DNA of 64,000 bases from DAISKN01 sp963716925 (lineage in GTDB: Bacteria; Acidobacteriota; Vicinamibacteria; Marinacidobacterales; SMYC01). Shown in pieces: positions 42,511-50,865 of the stretch (position 1 is its first letter; each line of letters begins with the position of its first letter). The notes under the pieces are model-generated. The model made no database searches, had not been told where the DNA came from, and saw nothing but the letters and a program-made list of their open reading frames with translations. The stretch is taken from assembly GCA_963716925.1 (NCBI GenBank), contig CAVQUX010000025.1:938694-1002693 (forward strand), given 5' to 3'. The position numbers were made by a program, and so were the translations under genes.

Positions 42511-44154
42511 TCAATTGCTGCCCGAGGTGCTTCCCCGCGGCCGCCGGGTCACGAAGCCCGGCCGTCCGTCCTGGTTCGCGAGGGTCTTGGCGCTCGCATA
42601 GACGAGCCGCACGATCTTTTCCATCTTGGGATAGTTGATCCGATCCCAGGTGTCGTTGACGGTGTGATAGTCGGGGTGCTCCCCGGTGTTGAAGAAACCC
42701 ACGGGCACGCCATGAACGGCGAAGGGATAGTGATCGCTCCGCGAGAACCAGCTCTCCCGGTCGTCGCCATCGGTCTTGTAGTCCAGGGTGAGCCCGATGC
42801 TCCGGTTCGCGGCCTCGACGACGCGCCGGATGTCGGGGCTGTACAGAGTGCCGACGACGTTGACCGAGTTCCGGTTGTCTTCGGCCTTCGTGTCCCAGGT
42901 AGCCGAATGCTCGTCCCTTCCGATCATGTCCATGTTCAGCACCGCCACCGTGCTCTCGAGGGGAACGATCGGGTGGGCGACGTAATGGAACGCGCCCAGG
43001 AGCCCGTCCTCTTCCGCCTCGAACACGAGGAACATGACGCTTCGCCGCGGCGGGGTGGGGTTGGCCCGGAACGCTTCGGCAATCGCGATGACCGCCGCCG
43101 TGGCCGAAGCGTTGTCGTCCGCACCGTGAAAGATGAACTCTCCCTCGCGACCCACGTGGTCGTAGTGACCCGTGACCAGCACGTACTCCTTCGCGAGCGC
43201 TGGATCGGAGCCCGGAAGCACCCCAACGACGTTCCGCGTCTGGACGAGCCGCCGGCTCGAGATCGGCCGCTTCATATCCACGGTCACGCCGGAGACGGCC
43301 ATCGAGGCCGGCTGGCCTGTTCGGTCGATCGTCGCCTGCAGCTCGTCGATGGTCTTTCCCGTCGGTGAGAGAAGCTCGTCCGCCACCTGCCGGCTGACGC
43401 CGAAAAGGGGCAAATCCCAGAATGGGCTCGTGAGAGCGTGACCGGGGCGATCTCGGCGCACCTGGCCGTTCGTCGGTCCGCTCGGCACTCGACGAGGGCG
43501 ATGCGGGGCGCGCTCGTCGACCATCACGATGCCAACGGCCCCCCGTTGCCGGATGACCTCGGGTTTCCACCAGTTGTAGGCATGAACCGTGTGGAACCGC
43601 CCGAGGAAGCGGCTCTCGGGGTCGCTCTCCTGTGGCTCATGGGTCAGAACGAGCACGACCTTCCCCGCGACGTCGATTCCCGCGAAGTCGTCGTAGTCGT
43701 ACTCCGGGGCCGAGATGCCGTAGCCGGCGAAGACGAGAGGAGCTCTCGCCTCGAAGTCCACTCCACCCTGTCGCGGGAGCGTGAAATCGGGCCCGAGAGC
43801 GTAGTCTCTTTCGAACGTGCTGGCGCCGTTCGCGATGCTGGCTCGAAGATGTGCGTTCTCCCGGTCGAGGCGGGCCTCCACCATGGGAAAGTTCTGGAAG
43901 AACGTCCCCTCGTCGCCCACCGGATCGAGCTCGGCCCGTCGAAAGAATCCCGCGATGTACTCGGCGGCGATGCGCCCCTCGGGGCTCAGCGAGTCTCTAC
44001 CCGCCATCTCATCGGACGCCAGAAAGGAGAGGTGACCCCTCAGGGCCGATTCCCGGATGGAGGACAGGCCTGGATCGTCCGACGTAACACCTGTAGCCGC
44101 CACAAGTTGTGCAATGAACGCCCACGATGCTCCAACTACAGCGACATTTTTCAT
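42511..44154 (-). CDS. M28-family zinc peptidase, exported, with PA domain
   Basis: A 547-residue protein from ATG 44154 (AGAGGA upstream; an ATG at 44178 is a possible longer start). After the signal segment come a protease-associated domain (about 120-290) and the M28 catalytic core. The dinuclear zinc ligands are visible in order: TGHYDH, GADDNASA, FEAEEDG (general base and ligand), NMDMIGRDEH and GEHPDYHTV. It would act as an aminopeptidase or carboxypeptidase in the periplasm or outside. It precedes the TonB receptor by 39 bases in the same direction, so the two are likely co-transcribed. Confidence 0.9.
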   Translation of the reverse strand: MKNVAVVGASWAFIAQLVAATGVTSDDPGLSSIRESALRGHLSFLASDEMAGRDSLSPEGRIAAEYIAGFFRRAELDPVGDEGTFFQNFPMVEARLDRENAHLRASIANGASTFERDYALGPDFTLPRQGGVDFEARAPLVFAGYGISAPEYDYDDFAGIDVAGKVVLVLTHEPQESDPESRFLGRFHTVHAYNWWKPEVIRQRGAVGIVMVDERAPHRPRRVPSGPTNGQVRRDRPGHALTSPFWDLPLFGVSRQVADELLSPTGKTIDELQATIDRTGQPASMAVSGVTVDMKRPISSRRLVQTRNVVGVLPGSDPALAKEYVLVTGHYDHVGREGEFIFHGADDNASATAAVIAIAEAFRANPTPPRRSVMFLVFEAEEDGLLGAFHYVAHPIVPLESTVAVLNMDMIGRDEHSATWDTKAEDNRNSVNVVGTLYSPDIRRVVEAANRSIGLTLDYKTDGDDRESWFSRSDHYPFAVHGVPVGFFNTGEHPDYHTVNDTWDRINYPKMEKIVRLVYASAKTLANQDGRPGFVTRRPRGSTSGSN

Positions 44155-44172
44155 AGATCCTCTAGACACCCG

Positions 44173-44220
44173 TGACATTCAATAAATTTGTCAAATATCA
44201 ACGTTAATGACCCATGTCAA
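44173..44220 (-). promoter_or_regulatory. Promoter with overlapping palindromes upstream of the M28 gene
   Basis: On the minus strand TTGACA (44220-44215) and TATTTG (44197-44192) are 17 bases apart. Two inverted repeats overlap it: TGAC-ccat-GTCA at 44208-44219, covering the -35 box, and TGACA at 44173-44177 facing TGTCA at 44189-44193. The 200-base region is strikingly AT-rich for this genome. It separates the M28-TonB operon from the divergent HTH-cupin regulator, an obvious candidate to bind here. Confidence 0.5.
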
Positions 44221-44350
44221 GAACAATATCTGAAGTTTGTGCAGAATAAGTGGCCATAATCTACAAATTTTTGGATTCTCGAGTTAGTCTTCTTTGTCGT
44301 AGAATGTCGCGCGCTTTTCGGTTAGCCGCTTAAGCAATATCGAGATTCGG

Positions 44351-45691
44351 ATGCCGGTTTTCAGCTCACACCTTGGCGACTACGAGGACCTGGGACTCGG
44401 ACAGCGGCTTCGGGAAGAACGACAGGCTCGAAAGCTTACCCTCGGCGACGTGTCGCAAAAGACGGGCCTGTCCATCGCCAGGCTCTCGCAGATCGAGACG
44501 GGTCTCGTCGTGCCGGATTTCGAGACGCTGGTGCGGATCGCGGGCGCGTTCGGAATCACCCCCGACCTTCTACTCCCCGAAGAGAGGAGCTTTCCCTACC
44601 AGATCACTCGCGACGCCGAAGTTCGCTCCCGTTCGGCGCGGAGGACGCTCGTCCAGAGCGAGTCGGGTGAGCTGGACCGGACCCACGAGTTCTGGCCTCT
44701 CGCCGACTTGTTCGTGGGACGACATATCGAGCCTTTGCTCGCCCGCATCGCGAACACTCCCGAATCGCGCCTTCGCTACTACTACCACGACGAGATCGAG
44801 TTCGTGTTCGTTCTGAAAGGGGAGATGGAGTTCCGCATGCGCACTCCCGAGGGAGAGGCGGTCGAGCGCCTTCACCGAGGAGACTGCCTGATTTTTCGAG
44901 CCGACATGCCGCACCTCGTTCGATCGCCGCATCCCGAGCTTTGTGAGACCCTCCACGTTTTCGCCGGGCGGTCGAGCCCGTTCCCGACTGCCTGGGACTG
45001 GTACTCGCCCCACGCTCGCGGTTTCTCGATCGATGGCGACGTCCGGCGGGATGAGACGGCAGGCCGAAGGCTCCACGTGCTCCGGGAATCGAGGGGGTGG
45101 AGCCTGGAGGAGACCGCCGAGGTGGCGGGGCTCCGGCCTCAGAAGCTCCAGCAGATCGAGAACGGGAAAAGGCCCATACCCATGGACGCCCTCATGGCGT
45201 TGACCAAAGCCTTCGGCGAGCCCCTCCGGGGATTCTTCAGCCACCTTCAGGACAAACCTCCACATTACGTGGTTCGGCGGGCCGGCGACATCCGGGCTGC
45301 CTCCAACCGGCGCCGCCGAAACGGCTCACCCGGCAACGAAGATCGCGCGACGAACGCGTACTACTCGCTGGTTTCGGAGTTCCGTCCCCGTTCCGTCTTC
45401 CCTTGCATCGTCGAGGTTCCCGCGAACGCCGTCGAATCCGTCCCCAGCGAGCACCACGGTGAGGAATTCATCTTCGTTCTCGAAGGCCAGCTCGTCCTCA
45501 CGACCCTGGCGGAGGACAAGAAGGTGGAGGAGGTCTTGCGCGCCGGCGACTCCTGCTTTCTCGATGCGAGCGTTCCGCACGCGCTCCGCGGCGAGACGAG
45601 GAATCCCTATTCGGAGACGAGCGCTACCGTTCTCGACGTGTTCTGGTGCCCGCTCGGCGAGAACTACCTCTTCGTGCCGCAGGCCTTCTGA
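44351..45691 (+). CDS. XRE-family regulator with two tandem HTH-cupin units
   Basis: A 446-residue protein built as HTH-cupin-HTH-cupin. The first XRE helix-turn-helix spans about residues 16-75 (LREERQARKLTLGDVSQKTG, SQIETGLVVPDFETLVRIA). Cupin 1 lies about 140-205 (HDEIEFVFVLKGEMEF, ADMPHLVRSP). The second HTH is about 240-300 (LRESRGWSLEETAEVAGL, QQIENGKRPIPMDAL). Cupin 2 is about 370-440 (HHGEEFIFVLEGQLVL, DASVPHALRG). Single HTH-cupin proteins sense a small molecule and repress neighbouring genes; a doubled unit could bind two half-sites as one chain. It is divergent from the M28 peptidase-TonB operon and probably controls it. Confidence 0.88.
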   Translation: MPVFSSHLGDYEDLGLGQRLREERQARKLTLGDVSQKTGLSIARLSQIETGLVVPDFETLVRIAGAFGITPDLLLPEERSFPYQITRDAEVRSRSARRTLVQSESGELDRTHEFWPLADLFVGRHIEPLLARIANTPESRLRYYYHDEIEFVFVLKGEMEFRMRTPEGEAVERLHRGDCLIFRADMPHLVRSPHPELCETLHVFAGRSSPFPTAWDWYSPHARGFSIDGDVRRDETAGRRLHVLRESRGWSLEETAEVAGLRPQKLQQIENGKRPIPMDALMALTKAFGEPLRGFFSHLQDKPPHYVVRRAGDIRAASNRRRRNGSPGNEDRATNAYYSLVSEFRPRSVFPCIVEVPANAVESVPSEHHGEEFIFVLEGQLVLTTLAEDKKVEEVLRAGDSCFLDASVPHALRGETRNPYSETSATVLDVFWCPLGENYLFVPQAF

Positions 45692-45779
45692 CTCGCGCCG
45701 GATCGATTACCCGCTCGCCGAACGGACTCGCGCGGGTTCCCGGCGCGACTGAAACGCCGCGCGGTTCTTGTTCGAAGCG

Positions 45780-46100
45780 TCAATCGACGCGCAGGACCTC
45801 GATCGGAGCCACCCTGGCCGCCCGCCACGCGGGAAGCCAGGAGGCCGCGATCGTCGTTGCGCTCAGGACGAGCGCGACCAGCAGCAGCGTCGGCGGATCG
45901 AACGGTTCGATCCCGAAGAGAAACCCGCGCAGGAAACCCGCGAGGAGAAGGGCCGCACCGGCGCCCACCAGCAGCGCCAGCGACTGGAGCTTCATGCCCT
46001 CGCCCAGCACCATGCGGAGGAGCTCCCGGGCGTCCGCGCCCAGGGTCGAGCGAATCCCGAACTCCTTCGTCCTCTGCCCCACGGAGAACGCCAGCACTCC
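45780..46100 (-). pseudogene. Tail of a MacB/ADOP-type ABC permease
   Basis: The minus strand encodes about the last 105 residues of an FtsX/MacB-like permease: FSVGQRTKEFGIRSTLGAD, two hydrophobic helices (LALLVGAGAALLLAGFL and LLLVALVLSATTIAASWLP) and the hallmark ending AWRAARVAPIEVLRVD. The upstream frame (to 46427) has no permease features, so the gene is truncated. ADOP permeases are a multi-copy family in Acidobacteriota. A shorter relic of the same end occurs at 61448-61560 in the same orientation. Confidence 0.8.
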
Positions 46101-46680
46101 CCCAGGGTCGCGCCATCGCTCGCCCCAGCCGCGAAGAGACGCACTCTGGTTGGCTCTTGGATCGCGTAGCCGTGTATACAACGTGCCTCCGCACAGACGT
46201 GCCACCGGGTGAGACGAGTAAGGCTCACATCCGGCGCGGCGAGAACCCTCAGAGGTCCCGCTTTTTGCCGAGGGAGGCAAATCAGAGAACCGCGCTTGAA
46301 ACCCGCGTAGAGCGTGGTGTCTTTGTCCGGCGGGTCGGGAATTTCCGCAGATCTGGGTGAATGCGCGCATCCGATCTGGAAAACTCATGGACTCAGGTAC
46401 ACACGTGCAGCGCTCGTATCTCTGCACGGCGGGGCGCCTTCATCCATAAGGGCGGGCACCCGATCTCGATCGGCCACGCTGGCACCTACGTTGCAGGAGG
46501 GATTTCGAGCGGCCACCAGCCATGACCCACCACCTGAGCTAGGACGAAATGGCCGACGCAGGGCGGGCGAACTGCCTGTGCCGAACGTCTCGTTTTCGAT
46601 GGCTGCTTTGCTCCGCTCGTCTGGCTCCGAGTTGTCTTCAGCCACAGCCAGCGGCGGTACCGCATAAGGAATTCATACCG
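46101..46680. other. Intergenic, no supported gene
   Basis: About 580 bases between the permease relic and the DUF1269 gene. Open frames here have no recognisable protein pattern, and I found no tRNA, strong promoter or clear hairpin. It could hold worn remains of the rest of the permease gene or of an inserted element. Confidence 0.4.
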
Positions 46681-46695
46681 AAAGGAGTCAATTTC

Positions 46696-47496
46696 ATGAA
46701 CAAGATGATGGGAGCGGTCTTCAGCAATGAAACGGCGGCCTTTGAGGGCCTCAACGCCCTGAAGGACCTCCACAACAATGGCGATATTACGTTGTACGCG
46801 ACGGCGGTCATCGTAAAGGACGCCTCGGGCAAGGTGAGCACGAAGCAAACCGCCGACGAGGGGCCCGTCGGCACTGCCCTGGGTACCCTGGTCGGGGCCA
46901 TGATGGGTGTGCTGGGTGGACCGGTCGGGCTGGCCGCGGGAGCTGCGGCGGGTAGCCTGACCGGCCTGGTCTTCGATCTGGTCAAGTCGGGCGTCGACCT
47001 TCAGTTCGTGGACGATGTCTCGAAGGCCCTCAGCCCCGGAAAGGCGGCCGTCCTGGCCCACGTGGAAGAGAGCTGGGTGGCCCCCGTGGACACGCGGATC
47101 GGGAAGGCGGGTGGCACGGTCTTCCGACGCCTCCGCTACGAGGTCGTCGAGGACCAACTGACACGGGAGACCGCTGCGTCCAAGGCCGCAATGGCGGAGC
47201 TCAGGGAGGAGCTCGCTCAGGCGAAAGCTGAGGACAAGGCCGCGATTCAGAAGCAGATCGACGATGCGAAGAAGAAGCTGCAGGTCATAGAAGACCAGAC
47301 AAAGGCCCGAATCGACCAGGCAAAACGCGAAGCCGATGCCAAGATCGCGGCGTTGCAGGGACAGCTGAAGAAGGCCAGCGACCGGCAGAAGGCCAAGATC
47401 GAGAAGCGCAGCGCCGAAATCAAGTCGGACCTTGAAATTCGTAGCGCCAAGCTCCGAGAGGCCGGACGACTCGCACATGAGGCGTTAGCCGCTTGA
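46696..47496 (+). CDS. DUF1269-like glycine-zipper membrane protein with coiled-coil tail
   Basis: A 266-residue protein. ATG 46696 has AAAGGAG eight bases upstream. The N-terminal half has the DUF1269 pattern: AVFSNETAAFEGLNALKDL, LYATAVIVKDASGKV, then a glycine-rich hydrophobic stretch (GTALGTLVGAMMGVLGGPVGLAAGAAAG). The C-terminal 110 residues are charged and heptad-like (KAAMAELREELAQAKAEDKA onward), a long coiled coil. Function is unknown; related proteins are often stress-associated. A very stable hairpin follows directly. Confidence 0.8.
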   Translation: MNKMMGAVFSNETAAFEGLNALKDLHNNGDITLYATAVIVKDASGKVSTKQTADEGPVGTALGTLVGAMMGVLGGPVGLAAGAAAGSLTGLVFDLVKSGVDLQFVDDVSKALSPGKAAVLAHVEESWVAPVDTRIGKAGGTVFRRLRYEVVEDQLTRETAASKAAMAELREELAQAKAEDKAAIQKQIDDAKKKLQVIEDQTKARIDQAKREADAKIAALQGQLKKASDRQKAKIEKRSAEIKSDLEIRSAKLREAGRLAHEALAA

Positions 47497-47512
47497 CGAT
47501 ACGCCCCTAAGC

Positions 47513-47556
47513 CCCGGTTCCAGCGGCCTGCGCTTGCGCGTGGCCGCGGAACCGGG
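47513..47556 (+). terminator. Strong hairpin terminator after the DUF1269 gene
   Basis: CCCGGTTCC (47513-47521), one bulged A, and GCGGCC (47523-47528) pair with GGCCGC (47542-47547) and GGAACCGGG (47548-47556). That is 15 base pairs with a 13-base loop. A GGTTTTGG stretch follows about 12 bases later. It lies 17 bases after the stop. Confidence 0.7.
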
Positions 47557-47880
47557 TGCTCATACAGGTTTTGGTTTCGACTACGTGACATCGTGATGGC
47601 GGTGTGTTGACGAGGGTCAGTGCTTACACAGATATCGAGAGTGAAGGGTTGCCGGGGCTTCCGGGTGTGATGTCGGCGATCTTCGGCGTGCTGATGGTCA
47701 TCAGCCGTGCCGCCGGTGCGCTCCGAAGTGGTCCGCGACCTCGAAGCCCGGTGACCGTGTAGCGTCCGATCTGCCCGTGAGCCGCAGCGCGCTGCGCCTC
47801 ACGCCCCCGGAACTCGACGATGCCGCGAGCTCAGATATTCTCCAGACGAGTCGATACCATGCGGGCGATTCTCAAGGCTG
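47557..47880. other. Intergenic, no supported gene
   Basis: About 320 bases between the terminator and the transposase relic. Short open frames are present but show no family pattern. It may include further decayed parts of the transposase gene that starts to be recognisable at 47881. Confidence 0.35.
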
Positions 47881-48110
47881 GACAAGAAAGTCGACGACGA
47901 AGCCCTCGTCGACCCCCTCGAGTTTCTCGCCCGCGTCCTGATCCACATTCCCGAGCCCCATAAGCACCGGGTCCATTTCTTCGGCGCCTACGCCAACCGC
48001 TTGCGCTCGACGTACCCTGGTGCGCTCTCAACAAGCGCTGGGCCCAGCTCATCTGCCGCGTCCACGAGGTCGACCCTCTGGACTGCCCCCGATGTGGGGC
48101 ATGGATGTAG
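47881..48110 (+). pseudogene. Relic of an IS91/IS801-like transposase C-terminus
   Basis: The plus strand reads VDPLEFLARVLIHIPEPHKH then RVHFFGAYANRLRSTYPG. After an internal deletion and frame change it continues NKRWAQLICRVHEVDPLDCP then RCGAWM and a stop at 48108-48110. This order of motifs (HIPEPHKH, YANR, RW.LI..V.EVDPL.CPRCG) is typical of the end of IS91-type Y-transposases. Only about 75 codons remain and no terminal repeats were seen, so it cannot move. It marks past insertion in this block. Confidence 0.65.
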
Positions 48111-48200
48111 AACTTCCGGTCCGTTTCGGGGACCGCCGCGGTTACAATTCCCTGCGATCTCGCCGCGCCTGGCTCGTTCATCATTAGGGTGTAAGTTCGG

Positions 48201-49124
48201 ATGCTGAGGATTGCCCACGTCTCCGATCTCCATGTCCTTTCCCCCGCGGGAATCGAGTGGAGGCGGATTATCTTCAACAAGCGAGTAACCGGGTTGGCGA
48301 ACCTTCTCCTGCGTCGGGCGCGAGTGTTCCGACTAGAGCATTTGACCGCCGTCCTCGGTGCGGCAGCGAAGAGCGCCGATCAACTCGTGATTACCGGGGA
48401 TCTCACGAATCTCAGCCTTGAAAGCGAGTTCGCAGAAGCCCGCCGGATTGTCGATGACCTGGCGAAGAAGGTCGAGGTGTCTGTGGTTCCCGGAAATCAT
48501 GATCTTTACGTTCCAGACACTGCGCACAAACGGCGTTTCTCTCATTACTTTGATCCTTTCATGCGCAGTGATCTGCCTGACCTTCGCGCGCAGGCACCTG
48601 CAGGTCTTTTCCCGTTTGTGAGGCTTGCCGGGCCGGCCGCCTTGATCGGGCTTTCGAGCGCAGTTCCCCGGCCGCCCTTCGTGTCAGCGGGCTATTTGGG
48701 CAAGGCGCAGGTCGCAGCGCTTCGAGCCATACTGGCTCGCCCGGAGGTCGCTTCTCGCACTCCGGTTATTCTGATTCACCATGACCCTCTCGACTCGCGC
48801 TACCGCATTGAACAGATGCGCCGCGGACTGGTCGACGCCAAGGAACTCCGAATTGCCGTTTCGCAGCTCGCCCGGGGGCTGATTCTATTTGGCCATCTCC
48901 ACATTCGTCGTTACAGTCGGCTCCAAACGGACACCGGTTGGATCGAGGTGGTCTGTGCGAGCGGAGCCTCCTTGGATCACGAGGACGAGCGGATCCGGGC
49001 GGGCTTCAATCTTTACACTCTCCAGGAAGATGGGGCCATCAAGTCCATCGAGGCGTGGGTCCTAGATCCTGCTTCGGATGATTTCAGGCGGTATGATCTG
49101 GGAGCCGAAGGGAGGGTCGCATGA
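48201..49124 (+). CDS. Calcineurin-like metallophosphoesterase (cytoplasmic)
   Basis: A 307-residue class III phosphodiesterase-like enzyme with the full motif set: HVSDLHVL, VITGDLTN, VVPGNHDLY, ILIHHDPL and LFGHLHIRR. These bind two metals and hydrolyse phosphoesters; candidates are cyclic nucleotides, UDP-diacylglucosamine or phospholipids. No signal peptide is present. It precedes the lipid-kinase-like gene by 16 bases, so the two are probably co-transcribed, and lipid phosphate turnover is a reasonable guess. Confidence 0.9.
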   Translation: MLRIAHVSDLHVLSPAGIEWRRIIFNKRVTGLANLLLRRARVFRLEHLTAVLGAAAKSADQLVITGDLTNLSLESEFAEARRIVDDLAKKVEVSVVPGNHDLYVPDTAHKRRFSHYFDPFMRSDLPDLRAQAPAGLFPFVRLAGPAALIGLSSAVPRPPFVSAGYLGKAQVAALRAILARPEVASRTPVILIHHDPLDSRYRIEQMRRGLVDAKELRIAVSQLARGLILFGHLHIRRYSRLQTDTGWIEVVCASGASLDHEDERIRAGFNLYTLQEDGAIKSIEAWVLDPASDDFRRYDLGAEGRVA

Positions 49125-49140
49125 AGGGGGAGCGGCTACC

Positions 49141-50412
49141 ATGACCCGGCGACTCGCGGCACTGACTGCGCTCATGGTCGGGGTCGTCGCATTGGTTCTA
49201 ATGATGGTGGTGGCGATCGTCGACTTTCATCGTGGTGCCGCAGGACTTACCTTGCTGGCTCTGGCACTATGGGCCGCTTGGCAAGGACTGGTGCGCCGGG
49301 GCGCGCTTCGTGTAGCGGGGCTGGCCGCGGGAGCGGCGCTCGCCGTCGTGATCGTGGCTTTGCTAATCGCTATCAGGCCAGGGCTCGTGCTCGGATCGAT
49401 GACTGCGCTGATCTCAAGTGTCTTTGTCGGAGGATACGCCTTGCGAATTCGAGTGCCTCTTCGCCCGGCATCGCCTCCAGTACACCCGGTACTCTTCTGG
49501 AATCGCCACTCAGGCGGCGGAAAAGCCCTCCACCATCGTCTTCCCGAGGAGGCGCGCGTACGAGGTATCGAACCGATCGAACTCGCACCGGGAAAAGACT
49601 TCGAGCAACAGGTCCTCGCAGCAATGGACAGAGGAGCTGACGCGCTTGCCATTGCCGGCGGTGACGGATCAGTGGCCACGGTCGCCCGGTTGGCTTCCGA
49701 GCGCGGCCTGCCGTTTGCTTGCATTCCCGCTGGGACCCGCAATCACTTCGCGCTCGACTTGGGAGTGGACCGTGACGACGTTGTCGGGGCGCTCGATGCC
49801 TTCGTCGATGGGGGAGAGCGGGTGGTCGACCTGGGGGAAGTCAATGGTCATGTCTTCGTCAACAACATCTCGATCGGACTTTACGGTGAGGCTGTCCACC
49901 ATGCCGGCTATCGCAATGCCAAGATCCGCACGGTCCTCGAGACGGTGCCGGAGGTCTCGGGCTCGGAAGAACGACGAGATCTCAGGTGGACGAGCCCAGA
50001 CGGCAAGGAGCACAAGGGCGCTGTGGCGATTATCGTTTCGAACAACCACTATCGGCTCGGACGAGGTCCCGGGGACGGCACCCGACCCCGCCTGGATGAG
50101 GGCGCCCTGGGTGTAGTCGTGCTCGGCGTGCCGGGGGACGAGCCGGGCGCGTGGACGTGGAGCACCTCCTCATTCGAGGTCCATGCGTCTGCAGCGGTAA
50201 AGGTCGGGGCCGATGGCGAGGCGCTGGTTCTCGAGCCTCCGCTGCGTTTTCGCATTCGACCGGCGGCGTTGCACTGCCGGATTGCTCGTCGCCACCCGGG
50301 CGCCTCGCCCTCGGCTTTCGAACCCGATGGGGCGTGGGCGCACATTCTCACATTGGTGGGCATCGCCGCCGGACGTGATCCGAGACCGCTACCGGATACT
50401 GGGTATACCTAA
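49141..50412 (+). CDS. Diacylglycerol/lipid kinase family protein with N-terminal membrane helices
   Basis: A 423-residue protein from ATG 49141 (GGGGAG upstream). About 115 N-terminal residues form three or four membrane helices. The DAGK catalytic domain follows: VLFWNRHSGGGKALHH, the nucleotide motif LAIAGGDGSVATVA, and CIPAGTRNHFALDLG, then VNGHVFVNNISIGLYGEAV. This family phosphorylates diacylglycerol, ceramide or undecaprenol using ATP. The extra membrane segment is unusual and may anchor it to its substrate. It is paired with the phosphoesterase upstream. Confidence 0.87.
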   Translation: MTRRLAALTALMVGVVALVLMMVVAIVDFHRGAAGLTLLALALWAAWQGLVRRGALRVAGLAAGAALAVVIVALLIAIRPGLVLGSMTALISSVFVGGYALRIRVPLRPASPPVHPVLFWNRHSGGGKALHHRLPEEARVRGIEPIELAPGKDFEQQVLAAMDRGADALAIAGGDGSVATVARLASERGLPFACIPAGTRNHFALDLGVDRDDVVGALDAFVDGGERVVDLGEVNGHVFVNNISIGLYGEAVHHAGYRNAKIRTVLETVPEVSGSEERRDLRWTSPDGKEHKGAVAIIVSNNHYRLGRGPGDGTRPRLDEGALGVVVLGVPGDEPGAWTWSTSSFEVHASAAVKVGADGEALVLEPPLRFRIRPAALHCRIARRHPGASPSAFEPDGAWAHILTLVGIAAGRDPRPLPDTGYT

Positions 50413-50865
50413 GGCTTCTAGCTGCTTAGTGGTCAATCATACAGCCGACTCACGCAGCAACCTGAAGTCAGTAACGAGCCCTTCGAGAAGCTCGTAACTT
50501 TCCACGGTTGAGTGAGAGGGTGCGCGAATTCTCGCGAAATCCCGCGAAACTCTTCGCTCGAGCTCGGAGGGTGCGTCACAGCGACCATGGCAGCAGACGC
50601 AGCGCCGACAGAACCTCGCTCGTCGCGAGCAACCATTCGCCCCAAGTCTGGCGCCGCAGTCGGCTCGCCGCGCCTGCGTTCAGATCGGGCGTCCAGACCT
50701 CTCAGAGCGAGTTGCGAGTCGCAGTCTCAGCACCAGAAATCCCCCAAGCGCAGGGTGCCTTCGCGCAGCTCGGTCACCGCGACTCGGAGGTCGGCTCGAG
50801 GCTGCCGCCAAGTTGGTAAGATTCCGCGGGTAGTGGTATACGCCAAGCGAGCGGATAGGCATGTC
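50413..50865. other. Intergenic, no supported gene
   Basis: About 450 bases between the lipid kinase and the FtsH-like gene. The FtsH frame is open through most of it, but the translation is Arg/Ser-rich and unlike any FtsH N-terminus. A small hairpin (ACGAGC 50474-50479 with GCTCGT 50490-50495) lacks a T tract. Nothing else was found. Confidence 0.4.

Noticed and set aside
50474..50495. ACGAGC/GCTCGT hairpin as terminator of the lipid-kinase gene
   Set aside because: Stem is only six bases, no T tract follows, and it is over 60 bases past the stop.
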